A stretch of DNA of 23,174 nucleotides from Candidatus Thorarchaeota archaeon SMTZ1-83 (lineage in GTDB: Archaea > Asgardarchaeota > Thorarchaeia > Thorarchaeales > Thorarchaeaceae). Below the pieces are notes generated by a model, which worked only from the letters and a program-made list of their open reading frames with translations, did no database searches and was not told the origin of the DNA. The stretch covers positions 1 to 23,174 of the forward strand of contig LRSK01000050.1 in NCBI GenBank assembly GCA_001563325.1, given 5' to 3'. Each line of letters opens with the position of its first letter. Position 1 is the first letter of the stretch. The translations under genes and the position numbers were made by a program. Of this stretch, positions 1 to 7,476 are shown piece after piece.

Positions 1-752
1 CCAGTATTCAGCTCTCCTAGGGTGCCCTGTATCTTCCCTATCTCAGTAGAACCACCAGTGGTAGTTGTCACGACCCTAGCGGAACCAGTGGCTACGAACG
101 TCCCGAAGAACACCATATTCCTCATATCGGTGAGAGGTGCATCTGCCTCAGCCTGTATCTTCTCATCCTTCTCAACTGGAACACTCTCGCCAGTCAGAGA
201 CGCTTCATTGGTGGTGAGATTTGAGGCAGACAAGATTCTAGCATCAGCCGGTACTCTGTCACCCTGTTCTAGGATGAAGATATCACCCGGTACAATCTCA
301 GTGGGCGTGACATTAATCTCTGAACCGCTACGAACAACCCGAGCTTCACCGGCCGAGAGCTGTTCCAAAGCCTCGAGCTTCTTTTGTGCCCGGTACTGCT
401 GAAAGATCGCAACTAGGCAGTTCACAGCAACTATTCCGAGCCACACACTTGCTTGAGCGATTTGGTTCTCAGTCGAAGGGAATGCGTAGGCCAGTACAAT
501 TAGGGCAACGGAGCTGATCAGGTAGATGTTAATCAGCCAGTTGAGGATAGGAGCGAGGTAGACCTTCCAGAAAGACCCGCGAATCTTCGGGATTGCATTG
601 GGACCGTATTGGTCCCTCCTCCTCCTTGCTTCTGAATCTGAGAGACCCTCTCTTGGATCCACCTCAAGCTGCGTAAGAACCTCCTCCACAGACTCTGAAT
701 GGTATAAGGGGGCAGGAGGAGCGACCATTTCGGTGGCATCGTCGGCGGTCAT
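1..752 (-). CDS. P-type cation-transporting ATPase, N-terminal part (partial at window edge)
   Basis: About 250 N-terminal residues are present and the reading frame runs off the left edge. Residues ~17-57 resemble the cation-ATPase N-terminal domain of type II (Ca2+/Na+/H+) pumps, ending in YGPNAIPKI. Two hydrophobic helices follow (~65-90 and ~100-117). The actuator domain then carries PGDIFILEQGDRVPADARI and the family signature LTGES (T186-S189), the loop that drives dephosphorylation of the pump. The phosphorylation (DKTGT) and nucleotide-binding domains lie outside the window, so the transported ion cannot be read. The ATG at 752 gives the usual N-terminal length; the frame stays open upstream to a GTG near 830, so a longer form is possible. 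It is divergent from the protease gene. Confidence 0.9.
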   Translation of the reverse strand, partial: MTADDATEMVAPPAPLYHSESVEEVLTQLEVDPREGLSDSEARRRRDQYGPNAIPKIRGSFWKVYLAPILNWLINIYLISSVALIVLAYAFPSTENQIAQASVWLGIVAVNCLVAIFQQYRAQKKLEALEQLSAGEARVVRSGSEINVTPTEIVPGDIFILEQGDRVPADARILSASNLTTNEASLTGESVPVEKDEKIQAEADAPLTDMRNMVFFGTFVATGSARVVTTTTGGSTEIGKIQGTLGELNT

Positions 753-929
753 CGCAGTCCCTCTTATTCGCTGCACGTCTCCATGGAGATACTGCAGATA
801 AATGAACTTGTAATCTACAGCTCTGTTCACGTATAGTCAAACGCAAACGTAGATTTCCAGCTTCGATAGGTTCATCTGTGGAAAATTGGCAACTGGAAGT
901 AGAAGAAATCGCGCTTTCTGGTGCACGCT

Positions 930-2903
930 ATGCTTCGATATCTTGAGCCTTTCCCTTACGAACCGCAGAGGAGATCTTCCTCGAACTTGAAGATGATATC
1001 CGTAATTATCATCTTCATGCTCGTCATCTCGGGGGGGCTCCTTATGCTCTTGCCTCTTGGCGACCTATTTGGACCGACCAGTGGGAGCGTGAAGGTTGCT
1101 GTCATCGACTCAGGCATCGACATTGACTACTCACTGCAGGGACGGGTCGCGAACCAGACGAGTTTTGTATTGTCAGAATATGGCTACCTAGTAGAAGACA
1201 CAACACTCACTGACTCTGCTCCCGATGGGAGCGTTCACGGAACAGTAGTCGCCAAGGAGATTGCATCCCTCAGCTCAAACGCCATAATCGTGAACGCAAA
1301 GATTCTCGGTCCGAGCGGCACCGCAACAACAAGTGCACTAATCGCTGCAATTCGGTGGTCTGTGGAGATGAACTGCAGTGTGATTAACTTGAGCCTCGGT
1401 TCACTCCCGAGCTATGAGGACCCACTGGAAGAGGTCATTGCTTGGGCTTTCGATAGAGGAGTAATCTTGGTAGCGGCGGCCGGTAATGAGGGCGAAGATG
1501 GAATTGCCGGGAACCAGGTAAACTCACCAGCAGTGTTCGAGAAATGTCTTGCAGTTGCAGGACTGACTGAGTTCGGAGACCCCGCATCCTTCACAAGCCC
1601 AGGGCCAACAGCCTCTAGATACATGAAGCCAGACCTCGCTGCTCGGGGGTACTTTGATGTTGGAACATACAGATATAGCGGAACAAGCTTCGCTGCTCCG
1701 CGTGTTTCTGCGGCTGCAGCAGACCTGATTGCTTTCTGCGCTGACAACGGAATCGCCTACACCGCGGGGTCTATCATGACAGCTCTCATGAAGGGGGCAG
1801 TAGGCATACCTCATCCAGAGTACATGGTGGGAGCAGGGCAGCTCAGCCTTCAGAACTCAAAGGACGTGATTCTTTCACAATCGACCAATGGCTCTCTGCC
1901 TGCGATAACCTATGTCCACCCGAGGGTATTGCCGATTGATTATGAGAAAATGTTCTATGGAGACACATTCAACTTCAGTGTTCAAGTCTTTACATCTGGA
2001 CTTACAACCTATGAAATCGCCGTCGACAGTGATGAACCAACGATGTTCGTAGTGCCTACAGATGCAACAATCAACCAGACCGGCCAAGTCCCAATCACTG
2101 TGGAGATTCCTTCATCTGGAGCGACTCGCTACGAGAGTCATATCACCTTTACATCTTCGAGCTTCGGCACGGCAACCTTGAGTGTAGATTTCGACGTGTC
2201 CACCGCAGTGGCCCGGGTGGCCTTCGACATTAGCTATACGACATGGTCTATAGATACGACATACGGTCAGTTTAGAGACTTCTATCGCCTTCTCACCGAT
2301 AACGACATCTCGGTCACGGAGATTCGCGATGAATCCCATATTACGCTCTCGTACTTACAGGAGTTTGACGCCGTTGTCTTGTTAGATGCATTCGCATGGG
2401 ACACCAACGAATCGGACCCAGACAGTACAGAATGGTTCTCTTTGCCCTTCGACCCTGCCGCAGAGCAGGCGTATCACGACTACTATGATGATGGAGGAGG
2501 CATTTTTGTTGCTGCACTCTCTAATGAGAGTCTTGACATAGCGAAGATCAATGACTTCATCTCTTGGTCAGGCTACTCATTTGGCTTCACTGAGATTTCT
2601 GATGGTTACAATACGGTTGAGGTCACTCACATTGCAGCTCACACTATCACTAGCGCAGTGGGAAGTTTCGATTACCTAGGCGCTCCGATAGTGACTGTGC
2701 CCGGGGGCTCAGTTTGGCTTGGTCGTTATCCGTATTCAGGTTCCACTGTTCTCAGCAGTGTGCAGGGAGCCGGTGGAGGCAGATTGGTGGTAACGGGAAC
2801 CAACTTCTTCATCGACAACTGGGGAATCAACGAGCTCTATTCCTCCACACACAATGATAGACTTGCCCTACAGATAGTCAAGTGGATTTCCGATTTGATA
2901 TAG
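930..2903 (+). CDS. Membrane-anchored subtilisin-like serine protease (S8 family)
   Basis: Peptidase of the subtilase family. Counting from a possible GTG at 921, the catalytic residues are D63 (VIDSG), H106 (GSVHGTVV), oxyanion Asn N189 (AAAGNE) and S256 (SGTSFAAP), so the triad is complete. A single hydrophobic helix at ~25-46 follows a positively charged N-terminus and should act as signal anchor, placing the protease outside the cell. There is no obvious inhibitory propeptide between the helix and the first catalytic strand. Residues ~330-430 look like a beta-sandwich; ~430-660 resemble a class I glutamine-amidotransferase-like alpha/beta domain, ending in a GGRLVVTGTNFF-type strand. The ATG at 930 is chosen; GTG 921 and the internal ATG at residue 25 are alternatives. 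Substrate unknown. Confidence 0.88.
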   Translation: MLRYLEPFPYEPQRRSSSNLKMISVIIIFMLVISGGLLMLLPLGDLFGPTSGSVKVAVIDSGIDIDYSLQGRVANQTSFVLSEYGYLVEDTTLTDSAPDGSVHGTVVAKEIASLSSNAIIVNAKILGPSGTATTSALIAAIRWSVEMNCSVINLSLGSLPSYEDPLEEVIAWAFDRGVILVAAAGNEGEDGIAGNQVNSPAVFEKCLAVAGLTEFGDPASFTSPGPTASRYMKPDLAARGYFDVGTYRYSGTSFAAPRVSAAAADLIAFCADNGIAYTAGSIMTALMKGAVGIPHPEYMVGAGQLSLQNSKDVILSQSTNGSLPAITYVHPRVLPIDYEKMFYGDTFNFSVQVFTSGLTTYEIAVDSDEPTMFVVPTDATINQTGQVPITVEIPSSGATRYESHITFTSSSFGTATLSVDFDVSTAVARVAFDISYTTWSIDTTYGQFRDFYRLLTDNDISVTEIRDESHITLSYLQEFDAVVLLDAFAWDTNESDPDSTEWFSLPFDPAAEQAYHDYYDDGGGIFVAALSNESLDIAKINDFISWSGYSFGFTEISDGYNTVEVTHIAAHTITSAVGSFDYLGAPIVTVPGGSVWLGRYPYSGSTVLSSVQGAGGGRLVVTGTNFFIDNWGINELYSSTHNDRLALQIVKWISDLI

Positions 2904-2984
2904 ACCTTGAGAGTTCTAAGTGGTTGCATAGTTCAATCGGAGCAGTCTTTAGGGAAACATATGCTCCACAGGAGCGTGTCCAGT

Positions 2985-3707
2985 GTGACGAAGCTCCTAG
3001 TCAGTCCGACTGACGAGAATGATGCCGCCGAGGCGGTGGCAGGTGGAGCTGACATAATAGACGTGAAAGACCCCACCGCAGGCTCACTAGGAGCGGCGGT
3101 TCCGGAACTCATCAGGCGCGTGAAAAAGGCAGTCGGGAAGAGTATCCCGGTCAGTGCGGCTCTTGGTGATGTCCCTAATCTTCCTGGAACTGTTGCCCAA
3201 GCTGCGCTTGGTGCTTCGATAGCCGGTGCTGACTATGTCAAAGTGGGGCTTCACGGCACGCGAAACCATGAAGACGCAAGAGGAATCCTAGGCTCAGTAG
3301 TTCAGACTCTTGATGAGTTCAACCGCGAGAGCATCACCGTAGCCGCACTCTATGCGGACCACAATCGGGCAGGCACCCTGGACCCTTTGGATTTACCGTC
3401 TATTGTGCAGGGTATAGGTGTGGGCGTTGTGATGTTAGATACTGCAATCAAGGATGGCAGGAACCTTTTCGATTTCTTGTCAGACTCTGAAGTATCCGAG
3501 TTCGTTCTGGACTCCAAGAACCAAGATCTTGAGGTGGCATTGGCAGGTTCGTTGAACGGAGAATCCTTTGCAAGAGCCGCTAGACTGAAGCCAGACATCA
3601 TAGGTGTAAGAACTGCTGCTCTAACAGACGGGGATCGCAATAGCGGTAGAGTTGATTCATCATTGGTTGCCGAGCTCAAAGGAATTCTCAAGCACCACTC
3701 AGTCTAG
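2985..3707 (+). CDS. mfnB: (5-formylfuran-3-yl)methyl phosphate synthase MfnB
   Basis: TIM-barrel enzyme that condenses two glyceraldehyde-3-phosphate molecules into 4-(hydroxymethyl)-2-furancarboxaldehyde phosphate, the first furan intermediate of methanofuran. Family motifs are all visible: KLLVSP at the N-terminus, DIIDVKDPTAGSLGA with the Schiff-base lysine, ADYVKVGLHG with the second lysine, and MLDTAIKDGRNLFDF with the Asp/Lys pair. The frame is open from a TTG at 2907 and has an ATG at 2961. Starting at GTG 2985 places the Schiff-base lysine at residue 28, close to position 27 recalled for the Methanocaldococcus enzyme, with AGGAG at 2970-2974, 10 nt upstream. It converges on mfnE with only 14 nt between the stop codons. 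The function is firm; the start is moderately sure. Confidence 0.93.
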   Translation: MTKLLVSPTDENDAAEAVAGGADIIDVKDPTAGSLGAAVPELIRRVKKAVGKSIPVSAALGDVPNLPGTVAQAALGASIAGADYVKVGLHGTRNHEDARGILGSVVQTLDEFNRESITVAALYADHNRAGTLDPLDLPSIVQGIGVGVVMLDTAIKDGRNLFDFLSDSEVSEFVLDSKNQDLEVALAGSLNGESFARAARLKPDIIGVRTAALTDGDRNSGRVDSSLVAELKGILKHHSV

Positions 3708-3721
3708 TGGACCCGGCTTTC

Positions 3722-4333
3722 TCACTGCAGGATTTGGTCCAGGATTCCCTTTCTCCTGCCGTCAATGACGTAGAACCTTCCCTTGAAGTTGGGGTGAATC
3801 ATTGGCAGATGCGCATCCACAATACCGTCCTTGGCTAGGGACTTTGACTCCTCAACCCCTATTTGCTTTGGAGTACCTGTGTCAGTGCTCTTAGCTAGCA
3901 CGGCAAGGTCCGCACCAATCAGGATTGCCACCCACATTGCTATTGAGTCGCTTGTGACATCCCAAGTGTGTGGAAGCTCGTCCTTCGATCTGACAAGCCT
4001 ATAGGGCTGCAGTATGAAGCTTCGTTTCTGAAGCATCATTTCACCAATTTCTCTGCCGCTGAACGTTTCGAGTTTGCGAGTATATTGGTACAGTAATTCT
4101 CCGAACTGCTCCATCGCGAGTATTGCCATCCAGTGGGTTGCGGAATCAGAGAGGTCTAGGAGTTCTTGGAGCTTGCGCACATTTTCCGCGAAAGGACCAC
4201 CTCCGGGCACGATCACCAACAGGTGGCGGGTGCTGAGGTCCTCGATACTCTCCATAAGTTCTCTGAGATTCTCGGGTTTGCTTGTTAGACTTCCACCTAT
4301 CTTGATGACTGCCCTCACAGGTAATGCCTCCAT
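3722..4333 (-). CDS. mfnE: [5-(aminomethyl)furan-3-yl]methyl phosphate kinase MfnE
   Basis: Amino-acid-kinase-fold protein of 203 residues, the usual size of this small archaeal family. In methanogens MfnE phosphorylates aminomethylfuran phosphate to the diphosphate using ATP, which activates the furan for coupling. Visible motifs are VIKIGGSL near residue 10 (phosphate binding), IVPGGGPFAENVR (~41-53), DVTSDSIAMWVA (~124-135) and VLAKSTDTG (nucleotide-binding region). The gene is the last of three overlapping minus-strand genes; its ATG lies inside the 3' end of mfnF with a 19-bp overlap, which implies translational coupling. The neighbourhood of mfnB, mfnF and mfnD supports this over a generic uridylate or glutamate kinase. 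Confidence 0.9.
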   Translation of the reverse strand: MEALPVRAVIKIGGSLTSKPENLRELMESIEDLSTRHLLVIVPGGGPFAENVRKLQELLDLSDSATHWMAILAMEQFGELLYQYTRKLETFSGREIGEMMLQKRSFILQPYRLVRSKDELPHTWDVTSDSIAMWVAILIGADLAVLAKSTDTGTPKQIGVEESKSLAKDGIVDAHLPMIHPNFKGRFYVIDGRRKGILDQILQ

Positions 4334-5373
4334 TTGATTCCTGCGTAGAGCGCCGCGGAGTAAGCAGTCGCTGCGGCGGAACCTTCGGCACCCAAGACCT
4401 CATCTAAGTCTCTGACAGCTTTGGCACCGGTGCGATTGACTGCCTCTTTCCCAAGAAACTGGGCTCCTAGACCGGCTATTACGAAAGTTTCGTTTCTTGG
4501 AGCAGCAGAAAGTCGCTTACAGACTTGGTCTATTGCTTGGCGAATGTCATCTAGTTGCTGTTCCCATGCCTGCTCTGCAATGTCGGCAATTCGGTTCTCT
4601 TCAACCGTTTCGATATCACCGCATACCACGCGCGCAAGTCGGGCCAAGCATTCCTGCTGGGTCTTCCCACGACCATCTGCAGTGTCCGTAGTGTACAAGC
4701 CTTCGGTAATATGACCAAGAACCAAATGAACATCGCCTGAAGTGGCGAAGTACTCAGACGACAGTCTGCACGGTCTCCCATCTATTAGAACAGTTCTGAG
4801 AATCGCAGAAACATCTGTTCTAAGAGCTCCGGTATAGACCAGCTCACCATGAATCAACCTAGTGGTGTCGTCTTTTCCTGCGGCTACTGGCAAACCATCT
4901 CTGATGGGAATCACATCCGTTGTCGTGGAGCCGACATCAATAAGAATGCAATCCGGCACCTCGCGACCAACTGTCCATGCTAGGACCGGCCAGTTGGCTG
5001 CGGCGACGGACAGAGGTGAAGCAAGAACTTCTGAAAGCTGCAATAGATTTAGATCGACACTTGGGAAGACAATGCGTGAGTCTGGGAGCGCTGTAGTAGC
5101 ACCACGTGCAATACTGACTACACCCTCTCTCTTGGTAGCGAATGTATCGGATAATTCGGCAGTCATAACAAGAGAAACGAGATCGGGCTTTCCATTGTTA
5201 GAGAGAGTATAGGTTGTCTGGGACAACAGGCTCCACAGCTCGGTACGATCTCGAAGCCAGACTGGGAAATGGTTCAGACTGTATAAGATATCTTGGGGAG
5301 TACCAGACTCATCCAAGGATATTCCGCAGCCCTTCAGATTGGCTCCTCCCACATCTAGCCCGACCACTCTCAA
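4315..5373 (-). CDS. mfnF: Methanofuran-core synthase MfnF (H4MPT-linked C1 transfer pathway protein)
   Basis: Protein of the acetate kinase/Hsp70/actin (ASKHA) fold, 352 residues. In methanogens MfnF joins aminomethylfuran diphosphate to gamma-glutamyltyramine, releasing diphosphate and forming the ether-linked methanofuran core. The first phosphate-type loop GLDVGGANLKG is at residues ~5-15, TAELSD at ~71-76, a second loop DVGSTTTDVIPI at ~146-157, and a C-terminal VIAGLGAQFLGKEAV near ~295-310. The start ATG overlaps the stop of mfnD by 4 nt and the 3' end overlaps mfnE by 19 nt, so the three are very probably one transcription unit. Confidence 0.9.
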   Translation of the reverse strand: MRVVGLDVGGANLKGCGISLDESGTPQDILYSLNHFPVWLRDRTELWSLLSQTTYTLSNNGKPDLVSLVMTAELSDTFATKREGVVSIARGATTALPDSRIVFPSVDLNLLQLSEVLASPLSVAAANWPVLAWTVGREVPDCILIDVGSTTTDVIPIRDGLPVAAGKDDTTRLIHGELVYTGALRTDVSAILRTVLIDGRPCRLSSEYFATSGDVHLVLGHITEGLYTTDTADGRGKTQQECLARLARVVCGDIETVEENRIADIAEQAWEQQLDDIRQAIDQVCKRLSAAPRNETFVIAGLGAQFLGKEAVNRTGAKAVRDLDEVLGAEGSAAATAYSAALYAGIKWRHYL

Positions 5374-6605
5374 GGACTCACCACTCCGAGTCGTTGGTCG
5401 ACTTGTTTCTCCACAGCAGCCAAATCCATTCGGGCCTCTTCGCGCGATAGCCCCCAGCCGCAGACATAAGGCCTCACTGTCCCTTTGCCACCTGGTAGCA
5501 GCATCGGAGGACTCACCACCCCCGGAATAACCATAACCCTTGCGTAGTCGTCTTCCAGTGTGGATGTGTCCGCTGACGTGGGTAGGTCGAGATACTCCTC
5601 AAACCGCGAGAAGCCTCTGCTAGGTGGAAGCTCCGGTAAGGCCCCTTCGGCGCAGTCAAGTATTCGTGCAAGTGCCTTTGGCCCTCGCGTGCGTTCAATA
5701 CCCACGGCAGACACTGTGACTCTTGGATTGATGTCCATAGGAACAGCCTGCTCGCCCTGCAGAACGAAGTCTATCCCGACATATCCCTTCAGGCCTGGCA
5801 GAGACTCAATTATCTTCTTCGCATCGGAAACAGCCTTTTCACTTGCTGGGTGAACGAAGGGGCTCTCTCCACCGTGATATCCCGAGATGGACCCCGGTCG
5901 CCCCAGTGATACGTGCTGACGATTCACTGAGAGCACGTGCATCTGCCCGTCTTTCACCAGCAATGAAACACTAGAGTCGACTCCTTCAACGAACTCCTGT
6001 AGGACGAATCGAGGACTCCGCATGGACCCCCTAAAGCGATTCACAAGCCACTCGAGTTCAGTCTCATCAGATACTCTACTAGTGTGAATTGCTCCAGAAG
6101 AAACGGCAGGTTTCAGGACTGCTGGATACTCGATTCCAGAGGACTTGTCAAGAATCTGGTCCAGATTCGCAGACACCGTTGCCGGCACTGGGAGTGAGAG
6201 CTCAGAATACAGTTCAGTGCACATGACCTTGTCTGAACAAAGGGCAGACGTTTCGTTGTCTGGCCCGATTACTTCCAATCCGTCTGCACGAATTCTGGCC
6301 AAGACGTCGGTGAGAATGCCCTCATCCTCAGGAGCAATGACTATCGCAGAATCTGCATCTTCCGAGAGGGAGCTAATTGCTTCAGACCAGTCAGAAAGAC
6401 TTGCAACTCGCTCTCTCCGTGCCGTGTGGGGGATAAGCTTTTCACTAATCCTGGAATCAAAGGCGACAATGACCTCGTGACCGGCATGTTTCAAGGATCG
6501 AGTAAGTGAACTCAGCATTGCGAAACCTTGAGCAGCAAAGCTGAGGTCCCAATTCTCCTCGGCAAGTCCGCCGGCGGTAATATGCTCGTAGACAAATACT
6601 CGCAT
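5370..6605 (-). CDS. mfnD: Tyramine--L-glutamate ligase MfnD (ATP-grasp)
   Basis: ATP-grasp ligase that links glutamate to tyramine with ATP, giving the gamma-glutamyltyramine accepted by MfnF. The family N-terminus VYEHITAGG is at ~5-13. ATP-grasp features follow: GPDNETSALCSDKVM (~114-128), YPAVLKPAVSSGA with the ATP-binding Lys (~165), VLQEFVEGVDSSVS (~201-214), and the metal-binding YVGIDF ... MDINPR (~275-295). At 411 residues it seems longer than I recall for methanogen MfnD; residues ~340-411 form an extra C-terminal segment. The frame also opens at TTG 6611, but ATG 6605 matches the family N-terminus exactly. First gene of the mfnD-mfnF-mfnE unit, divergent from the HisA-like gene. 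Confidence 0.88.
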   Translation of the reverse strand: MRVFVYEHITAGGLAEENWDLSFAAQGFAMLSSLTRSLKHAGHEVIVAFDSRISEKLIPHTARRERVASLSDWSEAISSLSEDADSAIVIAPEDEGILTDVLARIRADGLEVIGPDNETSALCSDKVMCTELYSELSLPVPATVSANLDQILDKSSGIEYPAVLKPAVSSGAIHTSRVSDETELEWLVNRFRGSMRSPRFVLQEFVEGVDSSVSLLVKDGQMHVLSVNRQHVSLGRPGSISGYHGGESPFVHPASEKAVSDAKKIIESLPGLKGYVGIDFVLQGEQAVPMDINPRVTVSAVGIERTRGPKALARILDCAEGALPELPPSRGFSRFEEYLDLPTSADTSTLEDDYARVMVIPGVVSPPMLLPGGKGTVRPYVCGWGLSREEARMDLAAVEKQVDQRLGVVSP

Positions 6606-6623
6606 TGTCAACCCGGAGTAGAC

Positions 6624-6649
6624 AAGAGTCAGTAAGCTATAAGACTCTT
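6624..6649. promoter_or_regulatory. Inverted repeat around shared TATA box, candidate operator
   Basis: AAGAGTC at 6624-6630 and GACTCTT at 6643-6649 are perfect inverted 7-mers separated by 12 nt. The dyad sits in the 66-bp gap between the divergent mfnD and HisA-like genes and encloses CTATAAG (6637-6643), which reads as a TATA-like box on both strands. The placement suits a dimeric repressor that controls both promoters at once. Regulation is inferred; no regulator is identified. Confidence 0.5.
6637..6643. promoter_or_regulatory. Probable bidirectional TATA box
   Basis: CTATAAG reads CTTATAG on the other strand. It lies about 29 nt before the plus-strand ATG (6672) and about 32 nt from the minus-strand ATG (6605). 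With the usual archaeal TATA-to-start spacing of about 25 nt, both transcripts would have only a few leader bases, that is, be leaderless or nearly so. Confidence 0.45.
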
Positions 6650-6671
6650 ACAGAAACTGTCAAAGTCAGCT

Positions 6672-7382
6672 ATGAAACGCGAAGCTCGGATAATTCCCGT
6701 CATGGACATCATGGATTCACAAGTCGTCCATGGAGTTGCAGGCCGAAGAGAGAGGTATGAGCCAATCAAGAGCAGAATTGTGGAGGGGTCAGATCCAATT
6801 GACGTCGCTGAAGCATTCAGGCACGTCTTCAACACTGACGAGATCTACGTCGCAGATTTGAATGCCATATCAGGAACTGGAAACAACATGTCATCGGTGA
6901 CCGAATTGGCCGACAGGGTTGGGATCCTCCTTGATGCTGGTGTGAGAAGCCAAGCAGATGTTGAAAGACTCCTGGGGTTCGGAGTTTCTAGAGTGGTAAT
7001 AGCAACAGAAACAATCGAATCGCTAGAAGCTATGAGAGAAATCGCGGAGCATCATTCGGAGGAGGTTGTTGGATCTCTCGACTTGATGAAGGGGAAGACG
7101 CTCAGCTCGTGCTTGGACTTCCGTGACAAAGGACCTTGGGATGCGGCCCGATTGATGGAGTCTTCAGGTCTGCGCGAGTTGATAGTCCTAGAACTCTCGC
7201 TAGTAGGATCTGGCAAAGGACCGGTCCATCCCGGACTGATTGAGGTCTGTCGCAACACCAATATGGGAATCATATCTGGAGGAGGAGTCAGAAGCCGGGA
7301 GGACCTACGCGAGCTTCATTCTCTTGGAGTAGAGGCCGCACTGATAGCCAGTGCACTACACAATCGAAGCATTAGACCCTAG
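6672..7382 (+). CDS. HisA/HisF-like TIM-barrel protein linked to methanofuran genes
   Basis: A 236-residue (beta/alpha)8 protein related to phosphoribosyl-formimino isomerase HisA. The Asp of IIPVMDI (~residue 12) and the Asp of GSLDLMKGK (~137) sit where HisA has its two catalytic aspartates; GILLDAGVRS (~85-94) and IISGGGVRSREDL (~199-211) are the phosphate-binding loops. True HisA starts with a PAIDLxxGxVVRL-type sequence; here it is MDIMDSQVVHGVAG, matching the HisA/HisF-related group of methanogens and methylotrophs that co-occurs with C1-carrier genes. It is divergent from mfnD with a shared regulatory region, so a role in methanofuran synthesis is more likely than histidine synthesis. 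The reaction is not known to me. Confidence 0.75.
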   Translation: MKREARIIPVMDIMDSQVVHGVAGRRERYEPIKSRIVEGSDPIDVAEAFRHVFNTDEIYVADLNAISGTGNNMSSVTELADRVGILLDAGVRSQADVERLLGFGVSRVVIATETIESLEAMREIAEHHSEEVVGSLDLMKGKTLSSCLDFRDKGPWDAARLMESSGLRELIVLELSLVGSGKGPVHPGLIEVCRNTNMGIISGGGVRSREDLRELHSLGVEAALIASALHNRSIRP

Positions 7383-7476
7383 TTTAGACGAGGACCCGAG
7401 AAGGTGCAATATCAGTATGCTTAACACAAAGTCTTGTTGCCACCGAAGCACGCAATGATGGATGTGAGTCTTAGAG

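Noticed and set aside
22..402. 126-residue plus-strand open frame at the left edge
   Set aside because: It is antisense to the P-type ATPase actuator domain, whose LTGES motif is unmistakable on the minus strand.
753..929. Gap between the P-type ATPase and the protease, searched for tRNA or other RNA genes
   Set aside because: No cloverleaf, conserved tRNA boxes or strong hairpin was found; it appears to be a plain divergent promoter region without a clear TATA box.
1412..1747. 111-residue minus-strand open frame within the protease gene
   Set aside because: It lies opposite the catalytic Ser/Asn region of the subtilase and has no motif of its own.
2907..2984. Upstream TTG (2907) or ATG (2961) as the start of mfnB
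   Set aside because: They add 26 or 8 residues before the conserved KLLVSP start of the family; GTG 2985 with AGGAG upstream fits better, although ATG 2961 cannot be excluded.
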